64,000 nt of DNA from Solidesulfovibrio carbinoliphilus subsp. oakridgensis (GCF_000177215.2 NZ_CM001368.1:744001-808000), one strand, 5' to 3'. Positions 31,446 to 40,928 are shown, numbered from the stretch's first letter. Made by a program: numbers and translations. The notes: generated by a model from the letters alone, not told the origin.

Positions 31446-33272
31446 TTAGCGCAGGGCCCGGCGGCTCCGGGCCCCGGGCAGGGCGGCGCGGGATCCTGCT
31501 GTGCCTGGGGCCGGGCCGCCTTGCATCTCCTGGACCATGGCGTTGAGTTCCTGGGCCTGCTGGGCCAGATCGGCCACGGCCTGGGCCGACTGGCGCAGGG
31601 CGTCCATGGTTTCGGAGGCAATCCGGTTGACCTCTTCCACGGACCGGTTGATCTCCTCGCTGGCGGCGGACTGTTCCTCCGAGGCCGTGGCGATGGAGCG
31701 GACCTGATCGGTGCTCTGGTCCACATTGGCCACGATCTCGGCCAGGGCCTCGCCCGAGGCCTGGGCCAGGCCGGTGGCCTCCTCGATGTTTTTGACCGTG
31801 CGGTCCACGGTATCGATGTTCTTGCGGGTACCGCTTTGGATCTGCATGATGGCGTCGCCCACTTCCTTGGTGGCGGTCATGGTCTTCTCGGCCAGCTTGC
31901 GGACCTCGTCGGCGACCACGGCGAATCCCCGGCCGGCCTCGCCGGCCCGGGCCGCCTCAATGGCGGCATTGAGGGCCAGCAGGTTGGTCTGGTCGGCGAT
32001 GTCGGAAATGACGTTCATGATGTGGCCGATGCCCTCGGCCTGCTGGCCGAGCGTGGTCATGTCGGCCTTGAGTTCCAGGGACTGGTTTTGGACCTGTCCG
32101 ATGCCGGCTACGACCCTGCCGACGATGGCCGCGCCTTCCTGGGCCTTGTTCTTGGCCCGCTCGGAGGTGTCCGTGGCCTCTGAGGCGTTCCTGGCCACTT
32201 CGAGAACCGTGGCGTTCATTTCCTCCATGGCGGTCGCGGTTTCCGCCAGGCGGCGGGACTGGTGGTCCGCGCCCTGGCTCGACTGTTCGATCTGGGCCGA
32301 GAGCTGCTCCGAAGCCGAGGACACGATATGGACCACCGAGGACAGGCGGTCGGCGGCTTGGAGCATGCCTTCGGCCTTGGCGTTTTCGGCCTGGACCCGG
32401 GCTTCTTCGGCCGCCTGGGTGGCGGCTCTGGCCTTTTGGGCCTCCTCGGCCGCTTCGGCGGTCTTCTTGTCGGCCTCGGCAATCTTCTGTTTGAGATTCG
32501 CCACCATTTGCTTCAGCACGGCAAAGACACCGCCCTCGCCGGTATGCTCCTTGAACCGCATGTCCATTTCCCCGGCCGCGATGCGGCTGGCCATCTCGAA
32601 AAGGTAGCCCGGGTCCTCGCCGAGCTGGCGGGAGACGCCGCGAATGATGATCAGGCAGACGGCGACCCCGAGGAGTGTGGCGCCGACAAGCAGGCCGATG
32701 AGGACGATGCGGCCCTGCTTATAGGCCATGTTGCCGTTGTTTGCCGAAGCGGCGGCGCCTTTCCTGTTGATGTCCACGAGCCTGGCCAGATCGTCCAGGG
32801 CGGCGTTGAAGATCTGGCGTGATTCGCCTTCGGTCAGCTTCTTGGCTTCGGCATTCAGGTTTTTCCGGGACAGATTCAGAACTTTTTCCGAAACCGACCA
32901 ATAATTATCCAGCGTATCCTGGAGATGCTGGTATATCCGCCTTTCATCATCGTTGCTGATCAGTTGTCCGTATTGCGTAAGGGCCGTTTTCAGGTCCTGT
33001 TTCGCTTGGACCAGCTTGCTCTCATACTCCTGTATGCCGGCATCGTCCGTGGACATGACATGCAGCAGTTCCCACCGGCGGTATGTCTGGAACTGGTGGT
33101 CCACGTCGGAAATGCTATCTACGCTCGGCAGCCAGTTGGTGGCCAGCTCCGTCACGTTGCCGTTGATGTGGCCAAGCAGGAACAGCGCCGTGACGTTGCC
33201 CCCGACCTGCAGGGCGATGAGGAGTCCGAAAGCGACGATCAATTTTGTGGCAAGGCGCATGGTGGAACGCAT
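31446..33272 (-). CDS. Methyl-accepting chemotaxis protein with four-helix-bundle sensor
   Basis: The 608-residue chemoreceptor has a first membrane helix (about 8-34), a periplasmic four-helix-bundle sensor (about 35-186), a second helix (about 189-210), HAMP (about 211-262), an adaptation region and the cytoplasmic hairpin tip with the CheA/CheW contact motif ([20 protein letters not shown]). The motif [16 protein letters not shown] occurs at residues 131-146 of the sensor. The last 30 residues are Gly/Ala/Arg-rich without a clear CheR-docking pentapeptide. AGGAG precedes the start by 5 nt. The ligand is unknown. A lipoprotein with the same sensor motif is encoded 1 kb away. Confidence 0.95.
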   Translation of the reverse strand: MRSTMRLATKLIVAFGLLIALQVGGNVTALFLLGHINGNVTELATNWLPSVDSISDVDHQFQTYRRWELLHVMSTDDAGIQEYESKLVQAKQDLKTALTQYGQLISNDDERRIYQHLQDTLDNYWSVSEKVLNLSRKNLNAEAKKLTEGESRQIFNAALDDLARLVDINRKGAAASANNGNMAYKQGRIVLIGLLVGATLLGVAVCLIIIRGVSRQLGEDPGYLFEMASRIAAGEMDMRFKEHTGEGGVFAVLKQMVANLKQKIAEADKKTAEAAEEAQKARAATQAAEEARVQAENAKAEGMLQAADRLSSVVHIVSSASEQLSAQIEQSSQGADHQSRRLAETATAMEEMNATVLEVARNASEATDTSERAKNKAQEGAAIVGRVVAGIGQVQNQSLELKADMTTLGQQAEGIGHIMNVISDIADQTNLLALNAAIEAARAGEAGRGFAVVADEVRKLAEKTMTATKEVGDAIMQIQSGTRKNIDTVDRTVKNIEEATGLAQASGEALAEIVANVDQSTDQVRSIATASEEQSAASEEINRSVEEVNRIASETMDALRQSAQAVADLAQQAQELNAMVQEMQGGPAPGTAGSRAALPGARSRRALR

Positions 33273-33620
33273 AGGGGCTCCTCGTGCGGACACGGCGCAG
33301 ACCGGCTGCGGAAAAAGAGCCGGCGTGGCCGCGCCGTCGCCGGCCGGGAAAAGCGCGAACAGCCGGCAGGGACGGCGGGTTGGGGGCGACATGCGTACGT
33401 CAGCCAAGAGCCAACGCGCCAGGATGAGGCGAGGAAACCGGGCGGCGGAAGGATACGGAGCCAAAGCGTACGTTAAACGCCGTCTTCCCGCAACAGGGTG
33501 GGCCGGGGACAGGGAACGGGCGGGCGGAAAAGCCGTCTGATATGGGACGAACGACTGGGGGCCCTTGAGCTCGACGCCGGCCTGGGCTACACCCGGGCGA
33601 ATTCGTTTCGGGAGGTTGCC
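33273..33620. other. 348-bp divergent gap between chemoreceptor and Cys-cluster gene
   Basis: The gap holds the leaders of both flanking genes. GCGTACGT occurs twice (33393-33400 and 33466-33473), 73 bp apart, as a possible regulator half-site. No gene or clear promoter was recognised. Confidence 0.4.
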
Positions 33621-34142
33621 TTGGGCAAGATCAACGCGGAGAAACTGACGCCGAATCCGGAGTTCGACCTCTTTTTATACTTGAAGGTCTCGGGCGTGGC
33701 CAAGGTCGAGCAGCACTTGTGCGATCTGTGTGAAACCCACTGGGACGCCTTCAAGGAACACCTCAAGGGCTACCGTTTCGCCGCGCCCGGGTCCAAACGG
33801 GGAGTGGTCATTTTTTTCCTGGAGCCCGCCGCCGAAGGGCTGGTCGAGGAGGCCTGGGCCCGGTCGCCGTCCGAAGGCTTCGCCCTGCACAACCTGGCCG
33901 TGTCCATGGTCATGGGCGCGGCGGCCGAGGCCGTGCCCGAGATCGAGGCCGGCGCCTGCGCCCCCCTGCCCACCCCCGACCGGGACCTCAAGCGCCGCCT
34001 GGAACGCCTCGGGCTCGTCTGGAACGAGGCCGGCACCGTCAGCGTCCAGTACGCCGTCATGACCCATGCCCCGTACTGCGGCGGCTGCGCCGTGTGCCAC
34101 CTGCGCGCCTCCTGTCCCAAAAGCGATATCCCGCGCGGCTAG
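33621..34142 (+). CDS. Unknown protein with C-terminal cysteine cluster
   Basis: I do not recognise this protein of about 173 residues. The reading frame continues upstream, but the best start is TTG at 33621, which has GGAGG five bases upstream and gives the N-terminus [20 protein letters not shown]. Cysteines occur near the middle (HLCDLCETH) and clustered at the end ([18 protein letters not shown]), a spacing that could bind a [4Fe-4S] cluster or zinc. There is no signal peptide or membrane segment. It faces the lipoprotein gene, ending 14 bp from its stop. Confidence 0.65.
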   Translation: MGKINAEKLTPNPEFDLFLYLKVSGVAKVEQHLCDLCETHWDAFKEHLKGYRFAAPGSKRGVVIFFLEPAAEGLVEEAWARSPSEGFALHNLAVSMVMGAAAEAVPEIEAGACAPLPTPDRDLKRRLERLGLVWNEAGTVSVQYAVMTHAPYCGGCAVCHLRASCPKSDIPRG

Positions 34143-34156
34143 GGCGGTTTTTCCCC

Positions 34157-35056
34157 TTAGCGCGTGGCCGTGAATTCCTTTTCGCCCACCACATCCTCCA
34201 GAGCCGCCAGATCGGCCAGGGCCTTGGCCGTAACGAGCCGCTTCTGGCCCATGGCCAGGGCCACGGCCTCGATATTGGTGTTCTGGCGGGAAAGGCCGAG
34301 CACCTCCTGGGTCACGCGCCGGAAGTCGGCATAGGCCGCCTTGGCCTCGGCCAGCAGGGCGGCGTCGGCGTCCGGCGGCAGAAGGCCGGACAGGCGGTCG
34401 AGGGCGGCTGCGGCCCGGGCGTTTTGCCGGTTCATGGCCGCCTCCAGGGTGTCCATGCCGGCGGAAGAGCTTTCCGCGATATGCTGCGTGTGCAGGGAAA
34501 GGATGGAAAGCCCGGCCGTGACCACGCGCAGGGCCTCCCGGCCGGCCGGGCAAGAGGGGCCGTCGATGATCGGCGTCAGGGCCCGCTGGAGCCGGCTGAT
34601 GGCCAGGGCAGCTTCCGTGCGCGACAGGGCCGTGGCTTGCAGGTTGGTGTTGCGGCCGGCCAGCCCCAGCAGCGTGGCGTCCACGGCTTCGATCTGGGCG
34701 AAATCGGCGGCAACGGCCGAAAAGCCTTCGGTTTCCTTGGCATTGGCGTCCGCGCGGACAAGATCCCCGAGGCGGGCCAAATCCTTGGCGCAGCCGGCCA
34801 TGGCGTTCCTGGCCTTGGCCAGAAACATCCTGCCGTCGGATTGGACGGAAGACAGCAAGGCGTTTTTCTCCAGGTCAACGGCCGTCAGCAGGCCGTAGCG
34901 CAGGGCCGCGATCAGGCGCTGCTTGTCCCGAAGCGCCTTGACGTTATTCCGCACGTCCCCACCGGAGCATCCGGCCAGACAGCAAACAAGGACCGCCAGG
35001 ACGGCGAGGATCGCGGCAACGGATCGGAAACGGAGGAAGCGGGCTGGGAAAGGCAT
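34157..35056 (-). CDS. Lipoprotein resembling tandem chemoreceptor sensor domains
   Basis: The 299-residue protein has a lipoprotein signal peptide with lipobox LAGC (Cys30) followed by Ser-Gly-Gly, so it should be lipid-anchored. The rest is all-alpha. Two segments, LLGLAGRNTNLQATAL (129-144) and VLGLSRQNTNIEAVAL (252-267), repeat each other and match the sensor motif of the chemoreceptor at 31446-33272. Downstream of the second segment, similarity continues (ALADLAALEDV against [11 protein letters not shown]). It thus looks like two four-helix-bundle sensor units without membrane or signalling parts. There are no other recognised domains. Function unknown. Confidence 0.75.
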   Translation of the reverse strand: MPFPARFLRFRSVAAILAVLAVLVCCLAGCSGGDVRNNVKALRDKQRLIAALRYGLLTAVDLEKNALLSSVQSDGRMFLAKARNAMAGCAKDLARLGDLVRADANAKETEGFSAVAADFAQIEAVDATLLGLAGRNTNLQATALSRTEAALAISRLQRALTPIIDGPSCPAGREALRVVTAGLSILSLHTQHIAESSSAGMDTLEAAMNRQNARAAAALDRLSGLLPPDADAALLAEAKAAYADFRRVTQEVLGLSRQNTNIEAVALAMGQKRLVTAKALADLAALEDVVGEKEFTATR

Positions 35057-35138
35057 ACGTTCTCCTTATCCGGAAGGGTCCTACGCCTTGTACCTCCGGT
35101 GCCGCCGGGGGACAAGACGTCCGGCTCCAGGAGATGCA

Positions 35139-35171
35139 AAAAGAACGGCCGCGACAGACGTCGCGGCCGTT
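35139..35171 (-). terminator. Rho-independent terminator of the lactate operon
   Basis: AACGGCCGCGAC (35144-35155), loop AGAC, GTCGCGGCCGTT (35160-35171) form a perfect 12-bp stem. On the minus strand it is followed by TTCTTTTTGC. It lies 24 bp past the stop of the lutB-lutA fusion. Confidence 0.85.
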
Positions 35172-35194
35172 GTGCTTGGCAAGCTGGGCAGGGG

Positions 35195-37354
35195 CTATTT
35201 GCGCTTCAGGCGCTCGGCCAGATATTCGGCCACGTGACGGACCTCGAAGGAGGTGCCGTCGCGTTCGAAGCCGCCCCGGATCTGCATGATGCAGCCCGGA
35301 CAGTCGGTGGCCATGGCCGTGGCGCCGGTGGCCTTCAGGTTGTTGATCTTTTTCTGGAGCAGTTCCTTGGACAGTTCCGGGAACTTGACCGAGAAGGTGC
35401 CGCCAAAGCCGCAGCACACGTCCTCTTCCTCGGCCGGCAGGTATTCCATGCCCGCGTCCCGCAAAAGCGCCCTCGGGGCCTCGGTCACGCCAAGTCCCCG
35501 GCACAGGTGGCAGGGCGCGTGGTAGGTGACCTGTTTGGACGGGCCGGCAAAGGACTCTTCCGTCAGGCCGAGGATGTCCCGGACGAAGGAACTGAAGTCC
35601 ATGACACGGTGGGCGAACTGGGCCGCCTTGAAGGCCATGGCCGGGTCGTCCTTGAAAAGGCGCTTGTAGCCGTGCTTGAGGTACGAGGCGCACGAGGCGC
35701 ACAGGGTGACGATGTAGTCGAAGCCCTGGGCGTCGATGGCGTTCATGTTGTGGGCGGCCAGTTCCCGGCCGGCCTTTTTTTCGCCCATCATCATGAGCGG
35801 CAGGCCGCAGCAGGACTGGCCCATGGGATACTCCATGGACACGCCTTTCTTGCTGGCAATGACCGCCACGGCGGCCTCCATCTGCTCGGGATAGACAAAG
35901 TCCTGCACGCAGCCCGAGAAAAGGGCCACCTTGAGGTCGGCGTTCTCGACCCGGGGCCTGATCTTCTCCCACCGGTCCCGGAAGGCCTCGTCGGCGATGG
36001 CCGGCAGGGCCCGGAAGTCCTGGTCCTTGAACAGGAACATGGGCAGATGGCGCAGATAGGGCGTGCCACCGGTGAGGGGCTTTTGCACCAGACGCGCGGA
36101 CTTGAGCATGGCGTGAAAGAGCGTGCGGTTTTTAAGGAGCGCCCCCGTGGCCGAGGAATAGAGCGGATGGCCTTCCTCGTCCTGAATGCGGGCGTGCACT
36201 TCCTTGATGAGCGTCGGCAGGTCGATGCCGGCGGCGCAGACAGCCTTGCAGGCCCCGCAGTTGAGGCAGTTCTGGACCAGGTTTCTGGCCTTTTCCCGAC
36301 CGTGGAAGAAGTAGGTGGCAACCAGCCCGATGGCCCCGATGTAGACGTGGCCGTACTTGTGGCCGCCGACCACCCGGTAGATGGGGCAGACGTTGGCGCA
36401 GGCCCCGCACCGGATGCAGCGCAGCACCTGCTTGAATTCCGGATCCCTGGCCATGGCCAGGCGGCCGTTGTCCAGGAAGACCACGTGGTGGACCTTCTTG
36501 CTCCCAGGGCCGACGGCCGTGGGCACCGCGCCCGTGATCCAGGTGACGTAGGAGGTGATGGCCTGGCCGGTGGCGTTTTTGGGCAGGCATTTGATGATGC
36601 GAAGGGCGTCGTGGAGTGTGGGCGCGAGCTTGTCGATGCCGGCCAGGGCCACGTGGACCCGGGGCAGGGTGGTGGTCAGCCGGCCGTTGCCCTCGTTGGT
36701 GATGATGCCGATGGTGCCGGTGGCGGCAATGGCGAAGTTGGCGCCGGAGATGCCCATGTCGGCCTGGCAGAATTTGGGGCGCAGTTCCCGGCGGGCCACC
36801 TTGACCAGCTTCTGGATGTCCACGTCCTGCTGCTTGTGGGTGACCTCGGTAAACAGGTCGGCCACCTGGTAGCGGGAGAGGTGGATGGCCGGCATGACCA
36901 TGTGGGACGGGCCTTCCTGGCGCAGCTGAATGATCCATTCGCCGAGGTCCGTTTCCGTCACTTCCAGGCCCTCGGCCTCGAGGTGGTGGTTGAGGTGGGT
37001 CTCCTCGGCGGTCATGGACTTGGATTTGACGATGGTCTTGACGCCGTTTTCCTTGGCGATCCGGGCGATGATCTCGTTGGCCTCGCGGGCCGTGGCCGCG
37101 AGATGGACCGTGGTGCCGGCGGCTTCGGCGTGTCGCTTGAACTCCTCGAAGAGTTCCTGGAGATGGTCCACGGCCTCGTCCTTGGCCGCAGCGATTTCGG
37201 CGATCAGCTCCGGAGCGTCGATGCCGGCAAAGGCATTGGCCCGGGAAGTGCGGTAGGCCACGGCGAACTTGTCCAGGGCCTGGCGCTGAAAGTCGTTTTC
37301 CAGGGCCTCGCGCAGCTGCTTGCGGTATTCCTTGAGGGTGCAGGCGTCTTGCAT
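35195..37354 (-). CDS. LutB-LutA fusion iron-sulfur protein of L-lactate dehydrogenase
   Basis: This is part of the LutABC-type L-lactate dehydrogenase that oxidises lactate to pyruvate. The 719-residue protein has an N-terminal LUD domain (about 60-300), two ferredoxin-like clusters (CIRCGACANVCP, about 312-323, and CLNCGACKAVC, about 361-371) as in LutB, and a C-terminal pair of CCG domains (CCGLPLMMMG and CCGFGGTFS) as in LutA. So LutA and LutB are one polypeptide here. The corresponding D. vulgaris protein (DVU3033, from memory) has the same plan. It starts directly after the lutC stop and ends the operon. Confidence 0.9.
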   Translation of the reverse strand: MQDACTLKEYRKQLREALENDFQRQALDKFAVAYRTSRANAFAGIDAPELIAEIAAAKDEAVDHLQELFEEFKRHAEAAGTTVHLAATAREANEIIARIAKENGVKTIVKSKSMTAEETHLNHHLEAEGLEVTETDLGEWIIQLRQEGPSHMVMPAIHLSRYQVADLFTEVTHKQQDVDIQKLVKVARRELRPKFCQADMGISGANFAIAATGTIGIITNEGNGRLTTTLPRVHVALAGIDKLAPTLHDALRIIKCLPKNATGQAITSYVTWITGAVPTAVGPGSKKVHHVVFLDNGRLAMARDPEFKQVLRCIRCGACANVCPIYRVVGGHKYGHVYIGAIGLVATYFFHGREKARNLVQNCLNCGACKAVCAAGIDLPTLIKEVHARIQDEEGHPLYSSATGALLKNRTLFHAMLKSARLVQKPLTGGTPYLRHLPMFLFKDQDFRALPAIADEAFRDRWEKIRPRVENADLKVALFSGCVQDFVYPEQMEAAVAVIASKKGVSMEYPMGQSCCGLPLMMMGEKKAGRELAAHNMNAIDAQGFDYIVTLCASCASYLKHGYKRLFKDDPAMAFKAAQFAHRVMDFSSFVRDILGLTEESFAGPSKQVTYHAPCHLCRGLGVTEAPRALLRDAGMEYLPAEEEDVCCGFGGTFSVKFPELSKELLQKKINNLKATGATAMATDCPGCIMQIRGGFERDGTSFEVRHVAEYLAERLKRK

Positions 37355-37981
37355 CTAGTTGTCCTCCAACACGAGGATATGCAGTTCGAGCGGGCCGTGC
37401 ACGCCAAGGGCCAGCACGCGTTCGATGTCGGCGGTGCGGCTCGGGCCGGTGATGAACGCCGTGTAGTCCGGTTGCTGCATCCACTCGACGAGCCTCGGCT
37501 CGAGATCATAGGAATCGGCCACGATGACCGAAGCCGGCAGGATGGCGATGTGGGTCTCGGCGATCATGGTGGCCAGCCGGACCTCCTCGTTGGCGGAACG
37601 AAGGACGATGGTGCCGGTTTCGGCGATGCCGGCATCGGCCATGGTGAGCGCGATGTCGATGCCGCCGAGGCGGTCGCGCATGCCGTCCGTGATGACGGCG
37701 ATGCCGCGCTCGTCGCAAAGGCTCCGGAGCTTCGCCACTGCGTCGGCGGGCATGGCCGGGGCGCAGATGATTTTTTGCTGCTTGGTCTCGCACAGGGTGG
37801 CGGCCGTTTGGGACAGCGGCTCCGCGCACCCGGAGACGAGGATCTGGCAGGCGTCCTTGTTGGCGCAGACGTCGGCCACATAGGCCAGCGCCTCTTCCAT
37901 GGAGGCCACGGAACGGACATCAGCCGACACAAGGCCGGCTTTCTCCTTCAGACGGTCGACCAGGGGATTTGGAGTCGACAT
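37355..37981 (-). CDS. lutC: LutC/YkgG-type LUD-domain protein
   Basis: The 208-residue protein is a LUD-domain partner of the LutA/LutB iron-sulfur protein in L-lactate oxidation. Family features are EEALAYVADVCANKDACQIL in the first half and the C-terminal glycine-rich stretches ADAGIAETGTIVLRS and LPASVIVADSYDLEP. GAGAGG precedes the ATG at 37981. It abuts the downstream fusion gene with no gap, so the two are coupled. A very strong hairpin (38009-38049) separates it from the upstream permease. Confidence 0.88.
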   Translation of the reverse strand: MSTPNPLVDRLKEKAGLVSADVRSVASMEEALAYVADVCANKDACQILVSGCAEPLSQTAATLCETKQQKIICAPAMPADAVAKLRSLCDERGIAVITDGMRDRLGGIDIALTMADAGIAETGTIVLRSANEEVRLATMIAETHIAILPASVIVADSYDLEPRLVEWMQQPDYTAFITGPSRTADIERVLALGVHGPLELHILVLEDN

Positions 37982-38008
37982 GGAAACCTCTCTTTCGGAC
38001 CTGGGAAG

Positions 38009-38049
38009 CGGGTCGGGCGGCCGCGCCCGGGGCGCGGCCGCCCGACCCG
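38009..38049 (-). other. Strong hairpin between lactate permease and lutC
   Basis: A 19-bp perfect inverted repeat (38009-38027 and 38031-38049) has a 3-nt loop. No U-tract follows in the direction of transcription. The position, 14 bp past the permease stop, suggests an mRNA-stability or attenuation element within the operon. Confidence 0.7.
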
Positions 38050-38063
38050 TGGAAGGGCAGGGG

Positions 38064-39698
38064 TTAGGGAAGCATCCACTTCAGGGCGTAGGCCTGGAGC
38101 AGGGTCAGCACGGCGACGAAGCCGAGCATGGCCAGGGAGTGGGGCAGGGTGAAGCGGAAGATGTCGCCTTCCTTGCCAACCATGTTCGAGGCCGCGGTGG
38201 CCACGGAGATGGACTGGGGCGAGATCATCTTGCCGGTAACGCCGCCCGAGGAGTTGGCGGCCACGGTCAGGTGCGGATCGACGCCGATCTGCTGGGCCGT
38301 GGTCTTCTGGAGCGAACCGAACAGGGCGTTGGACGAGGTGTCCGAACCGGTCAGGAACACGCCCAGCCAGCCAAGGATCGGCGAGAAGAACGGGAACAGC
38401 GCACCCGTGGCGGCAAAGGCCAGACCCATGGACGAGCTCATGCCCGAGTAGTTCATGATGTAGGCCAGGCCCAGGATCATGGCGATGGTGGCGATGGGCC
38501 AGCGCAGCTGCTTGATGGTGCGAATCAGGCAGGCAAAGCCCTTGCCGAAGCCGTAGCCAGGCATGAAGAGGATGGAGATCAGACCGGCAAACAGGATGGC
38601 CGTGCCCGGAGTGGACAGCAGGTTGAGGTTGAAAACGGCCGGATACGGGGTATCCGTGGCCACGACGGGGGCGGACTTCATGACCAGGTTATGCAGGCCC
38701 GGCCATTCGAACTTCATGAAGAAGATCTTGTCCAGGATGGCCTTGAAGGAATCGATGCCCCAGAAAAAGACCATGATGGCCAGGATGATGTAGGGAAGCC
38801 AGGCGCGGAAGATCTCGCCACCGGAGAATTCCGAGGCCACAGCGCGCTGGGAGGCCGGCGCCTCGTCCGGGAAGTGCCAGGTCTGCTTGGGTTTCCAGAC
38901 CTTGAGGAACAGGCCGAGGCCAATAATGGTGACGATGGCCGAGATGATGTCGGGCAGGTAGGGGCCGACGAAGTTGGAAACCAGGAACTGGGAACCGGCG
39001 AAGCAGACGCCGGCAATGATGACGGCCGGCAGGATTTCCATGGTGCGCTTGAAGCCGCACATGGTGACCGAGATCCAAAGCGGAACAATGATCGACAAAA
39101 ACGGCAACTGGCGGCCGCAGATGGCGCTGATCTTCATCATGTCGAGGTCGGTGACCTTGGCCGCGACCACGATGGGGATGCCGATGGCGCCGAAGGCCAC
39201 CGGGGCGGTGTTGGCGATCAGGCAGATACCGGCGGCGTAGAGCGGGTTGAACCCGAGGCCGACCAGCATGGCCGCGGTGATGGCGACCGGGGTGCCAAAG
39301 CCGGCCGTGCCCTCGATGAACGAGCCGAAGGCGAAGGCGATGAAGATGGCCTGGAGCCGACGGTCGTCGGTGATCTGGGCCAGGGAGTTCTTGATGATGT
39401 TGAACTCGCCGGACTCGACGGTCATGTTGTAGACCCAGATGGCCGTGATGACGATCCAGACAATGGGGAAGATGCCGAAGGCGGCGCCGTAGAGGGTGGC
39501 GTCAACAGCAAGCCCCACAGGCATGCCCCAGGCCACGATGGCCAGGATGACGGCCGCGAGCGTGGCCGCGAACGCCGCCTTGTGGCCGGCCATGCGTTTG
39601 ACGGCCAGCATGTAGAAAAGCATGTACAGCGGAATGCCTGCCACCAGCGCGGACAGACCCACGCTGCCAAGCGGTTGGTACTGTTGGACCCACGTCAT
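38064..39698 (-). CDS. L-lactate permease
   Basis: This 544-residue LctP-family permease imports lactate, probably by proton symport. It has about 13 hydrophobic segments. Family stretches include GSFIEGTAGFGTPVAITAAM (about 120-140), CLIANTAPVAFGAIGIPIVV and the C-terminal AANSSGGVTGKMISPQSISV. The start MTWVQQYQPLGSVGL at 39698 has GAAGGAG nine bases upstream. It lies in the lactate operon between the DRTGG gene and lutC, and is bracketed by two hairpins without U-tracts. Confidence 0.94.
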   Translation of the reverse strand: MTWVQQYQPLGSVGLSALVAGIPLYMLFYMLAVKRMAGHKAAFAATLAAVILAIVAWGMPVGLAVDATLYGAAFGIFPIVWIVITAIWVYNMTVESGEFNIIKNSLAQITDDRRLQAIFIAFAFGSFIEGTAGFGTPVAITAAMLVGLGFNPLYAAGICLIANTAPVAFGAIGIPIVVAAKVTDLDMMKISAICGRQLPFLSIIVPLWISVTMCGFKRTMEILPAVIIAGVCFAGSQFLVSNFVGPYLPDIISAIVTIIGLGLFLKVWKPKQTWHFPDEAPASQRAVASEFSGGEIFRAWLPYIILAIMVFFWGIDSFKAILDKIFFMKFEWPGLHNLVMKSAPVVATDTPYPAVFNLNLLSTPGTAILFAGLISILFMPGYGFGKGFACLIRTIKQLRWPIATIAMILGLAYIMNYSGMSSSMGLAFAATGALFPFFSPILGWLGVFLTGSDTSSNALFGSLQKTTAQQIGVDPHLTVAANSSGGVTGKMISPQSISVATAASNMVGKEGDIFRFTLPHSLAMLGFVAVLTLLQAYALKWMLP

Positions 39699-39794
39699 GT
39701 TCTTTCGCTCCTTCGGGTTGATAATTAACCATCCGCTCCCGTTCCCGCGGCACGGCAACGGGTGCAGGCCAAACGCGCTCCTTTCGCCGGTATC

Positions 39795-39832
39795 CCGGGG
39801 CAACGCGGCCGCCTCGGTCCGCGTTGCCCCGG
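39795..39832 (-). other. Strong hairpin between DRTGG gene and lactate permease
   Basis: CCGGGGCAACGCGG (39795-39808), a 10-nt loop and CCGCGTTGCCCCGG (39819-39832) form a perfect 14-bp stem, 7 bp past the stop of the DRTGG gene. No U-tract follows, so readthrough into the permease is likely. Confidence 0.7.
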
Positions 39833-39839
39833 AAGGTGG

Positions 39840-40904
39840 TTAGAGTCCCAGATTCCTTTTGAGGGCCGCCAAGTTGACGGCCTGCTGCACGAGCTTGGTG
39901 CCGTGCTCGATGCGCGATTTATCGCGCAGTTTTTCCCGGGTCAGCATGAGCTCCATTTTCTTGGCCACGGTGAAGGTGTCGTCGCGCACCACGATGACCG
40001 GCACGCCCTTGTCCTCGGCCTTGGCCAGGATGATGTCGTTGGGATAGAGGTTGCCGGTCAGAATGAGCGCGGCGCAGCCGCCTTCGAGGGCCACCAGCTG
40101 CAGGTCCGCCCGGTCGCCGCCGCACAGGATGGCGACGTCCTTGTGACGCTTGAAGAAGGTGACGAAGTTTTCCACCTGCATGGTGCCGATCAGGAAGTTG
40201 ACGACCAGGTTGTCGGTGCGCCCGCCCGAGGAAATCATCCGGCCGCCGAGGCCGTGGGCCAGATCGCCGGCCCGGACCGCGAACATGATGGGATCGTGGG
40301 GAATGATACCGAGCACGTCCACGCCGCGGCGCTTCAAAAACGGGGTGATGAGCGTTTCGGCTTCCTCGCGGAAGTGTTCGGGCACGTCGTTTAGGATGAC
40401 GCCGGCCAAGTCGTCGCCAAGGGCCTCCTTGGCCGCGGCTAGGTAGTCGTAGTTGTATTCCTGGAGGTAGCGGTCGACGAGGACGACCTTGGCCCCGAGG
40501 GCCTGGGCCACGGAGATGCCGTCCACGCCGCAGTACTTGCCGGAGTAGAGGAAGCTGCCCGAGCCGCCGACCAGCATCAGGTCCTTGTCGGCCGATAGCT
40601 TCTTGTAGCTGTCGACGATGCCGGGCAGGAGGTTGGCGCAGTCTTCGAGGAAGGCCCGCATGCGGAAGTCCCGGGTGATGACCACGGGCGTGACCAGGGA
40701 CGGGGTTTCGGAGAGGCCCAAAGCCTGCTGCATGAAATGGGCGTCTTCGTCGCCGATCTGGTTCTCGATCTTGTGGGGCACGGCGCCGACGGGTTTCATG
40801 TAGCCGACCCGGTGGCCTTCGCGCTGAAACTGCTGCCCCAGGGCCAGGGTGACGAGGTTTTTACCCGAGAATCCCTGCGTGGACCCGATATAGAGACCGA
40901 TCAT
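39840..40904 (-). CDS. DRTGG-domain protein of the phosphotransacetylase N-terminal family
   Basis: The 354-residue protein has a BioD-like P-loop domain (GSTQGFSGKN, residues 7-16; LMLVGGSGSF) and a DRTGG-like domain (about 210-320, GGDRADLQLVALEGGCAALIL). This matches the regulatory N-terminal half of long Pta proteins, but the catalytic PTA/PTB domain is absent, so it cannot be a phosphotransacetylase by itself. The gene follows the ADP-forming acetyl-CoA synthetase by 24 bp. A role in sensing or controlling acetyl-CoA conversion is inference. A hairpin lies just after its stop. Confidence 0.8.
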   Translation of the reverse strand: MIGLYIGSTQGFSGKNLVTLALGQQFQREGHRVGYMKPVGAVPHKIENQIGDEDAHFMQQALGLSETPSLVTPVVITRDFRMRAFLEDCANLLPGIVDSYKKLSADKDLMLVGGSGSFLYSGKYCGVDGISVAQALGAKVVLVDRYLQEYNYDYLAAAKEALGDDLAGVILNDVPEHFREEAETLITPFLKRRGVDVLGIIPHDPIMFAVRAGDLAHGLGGRMISSGGRTDNLVVNFLIGTMQVENFVTFFKRHKDVAILCGGDRADLQLVALEGGCAALILTGNLYPNDIILAKAEDKGVPVIVVRDDTFTVAKKMELMLTREKLRDKSRIEHGTKLVQQAVNLAALKRNLGL

Positions 40905-40928
40905 ATGATTGTTCCTCCTGGGTTCGTA

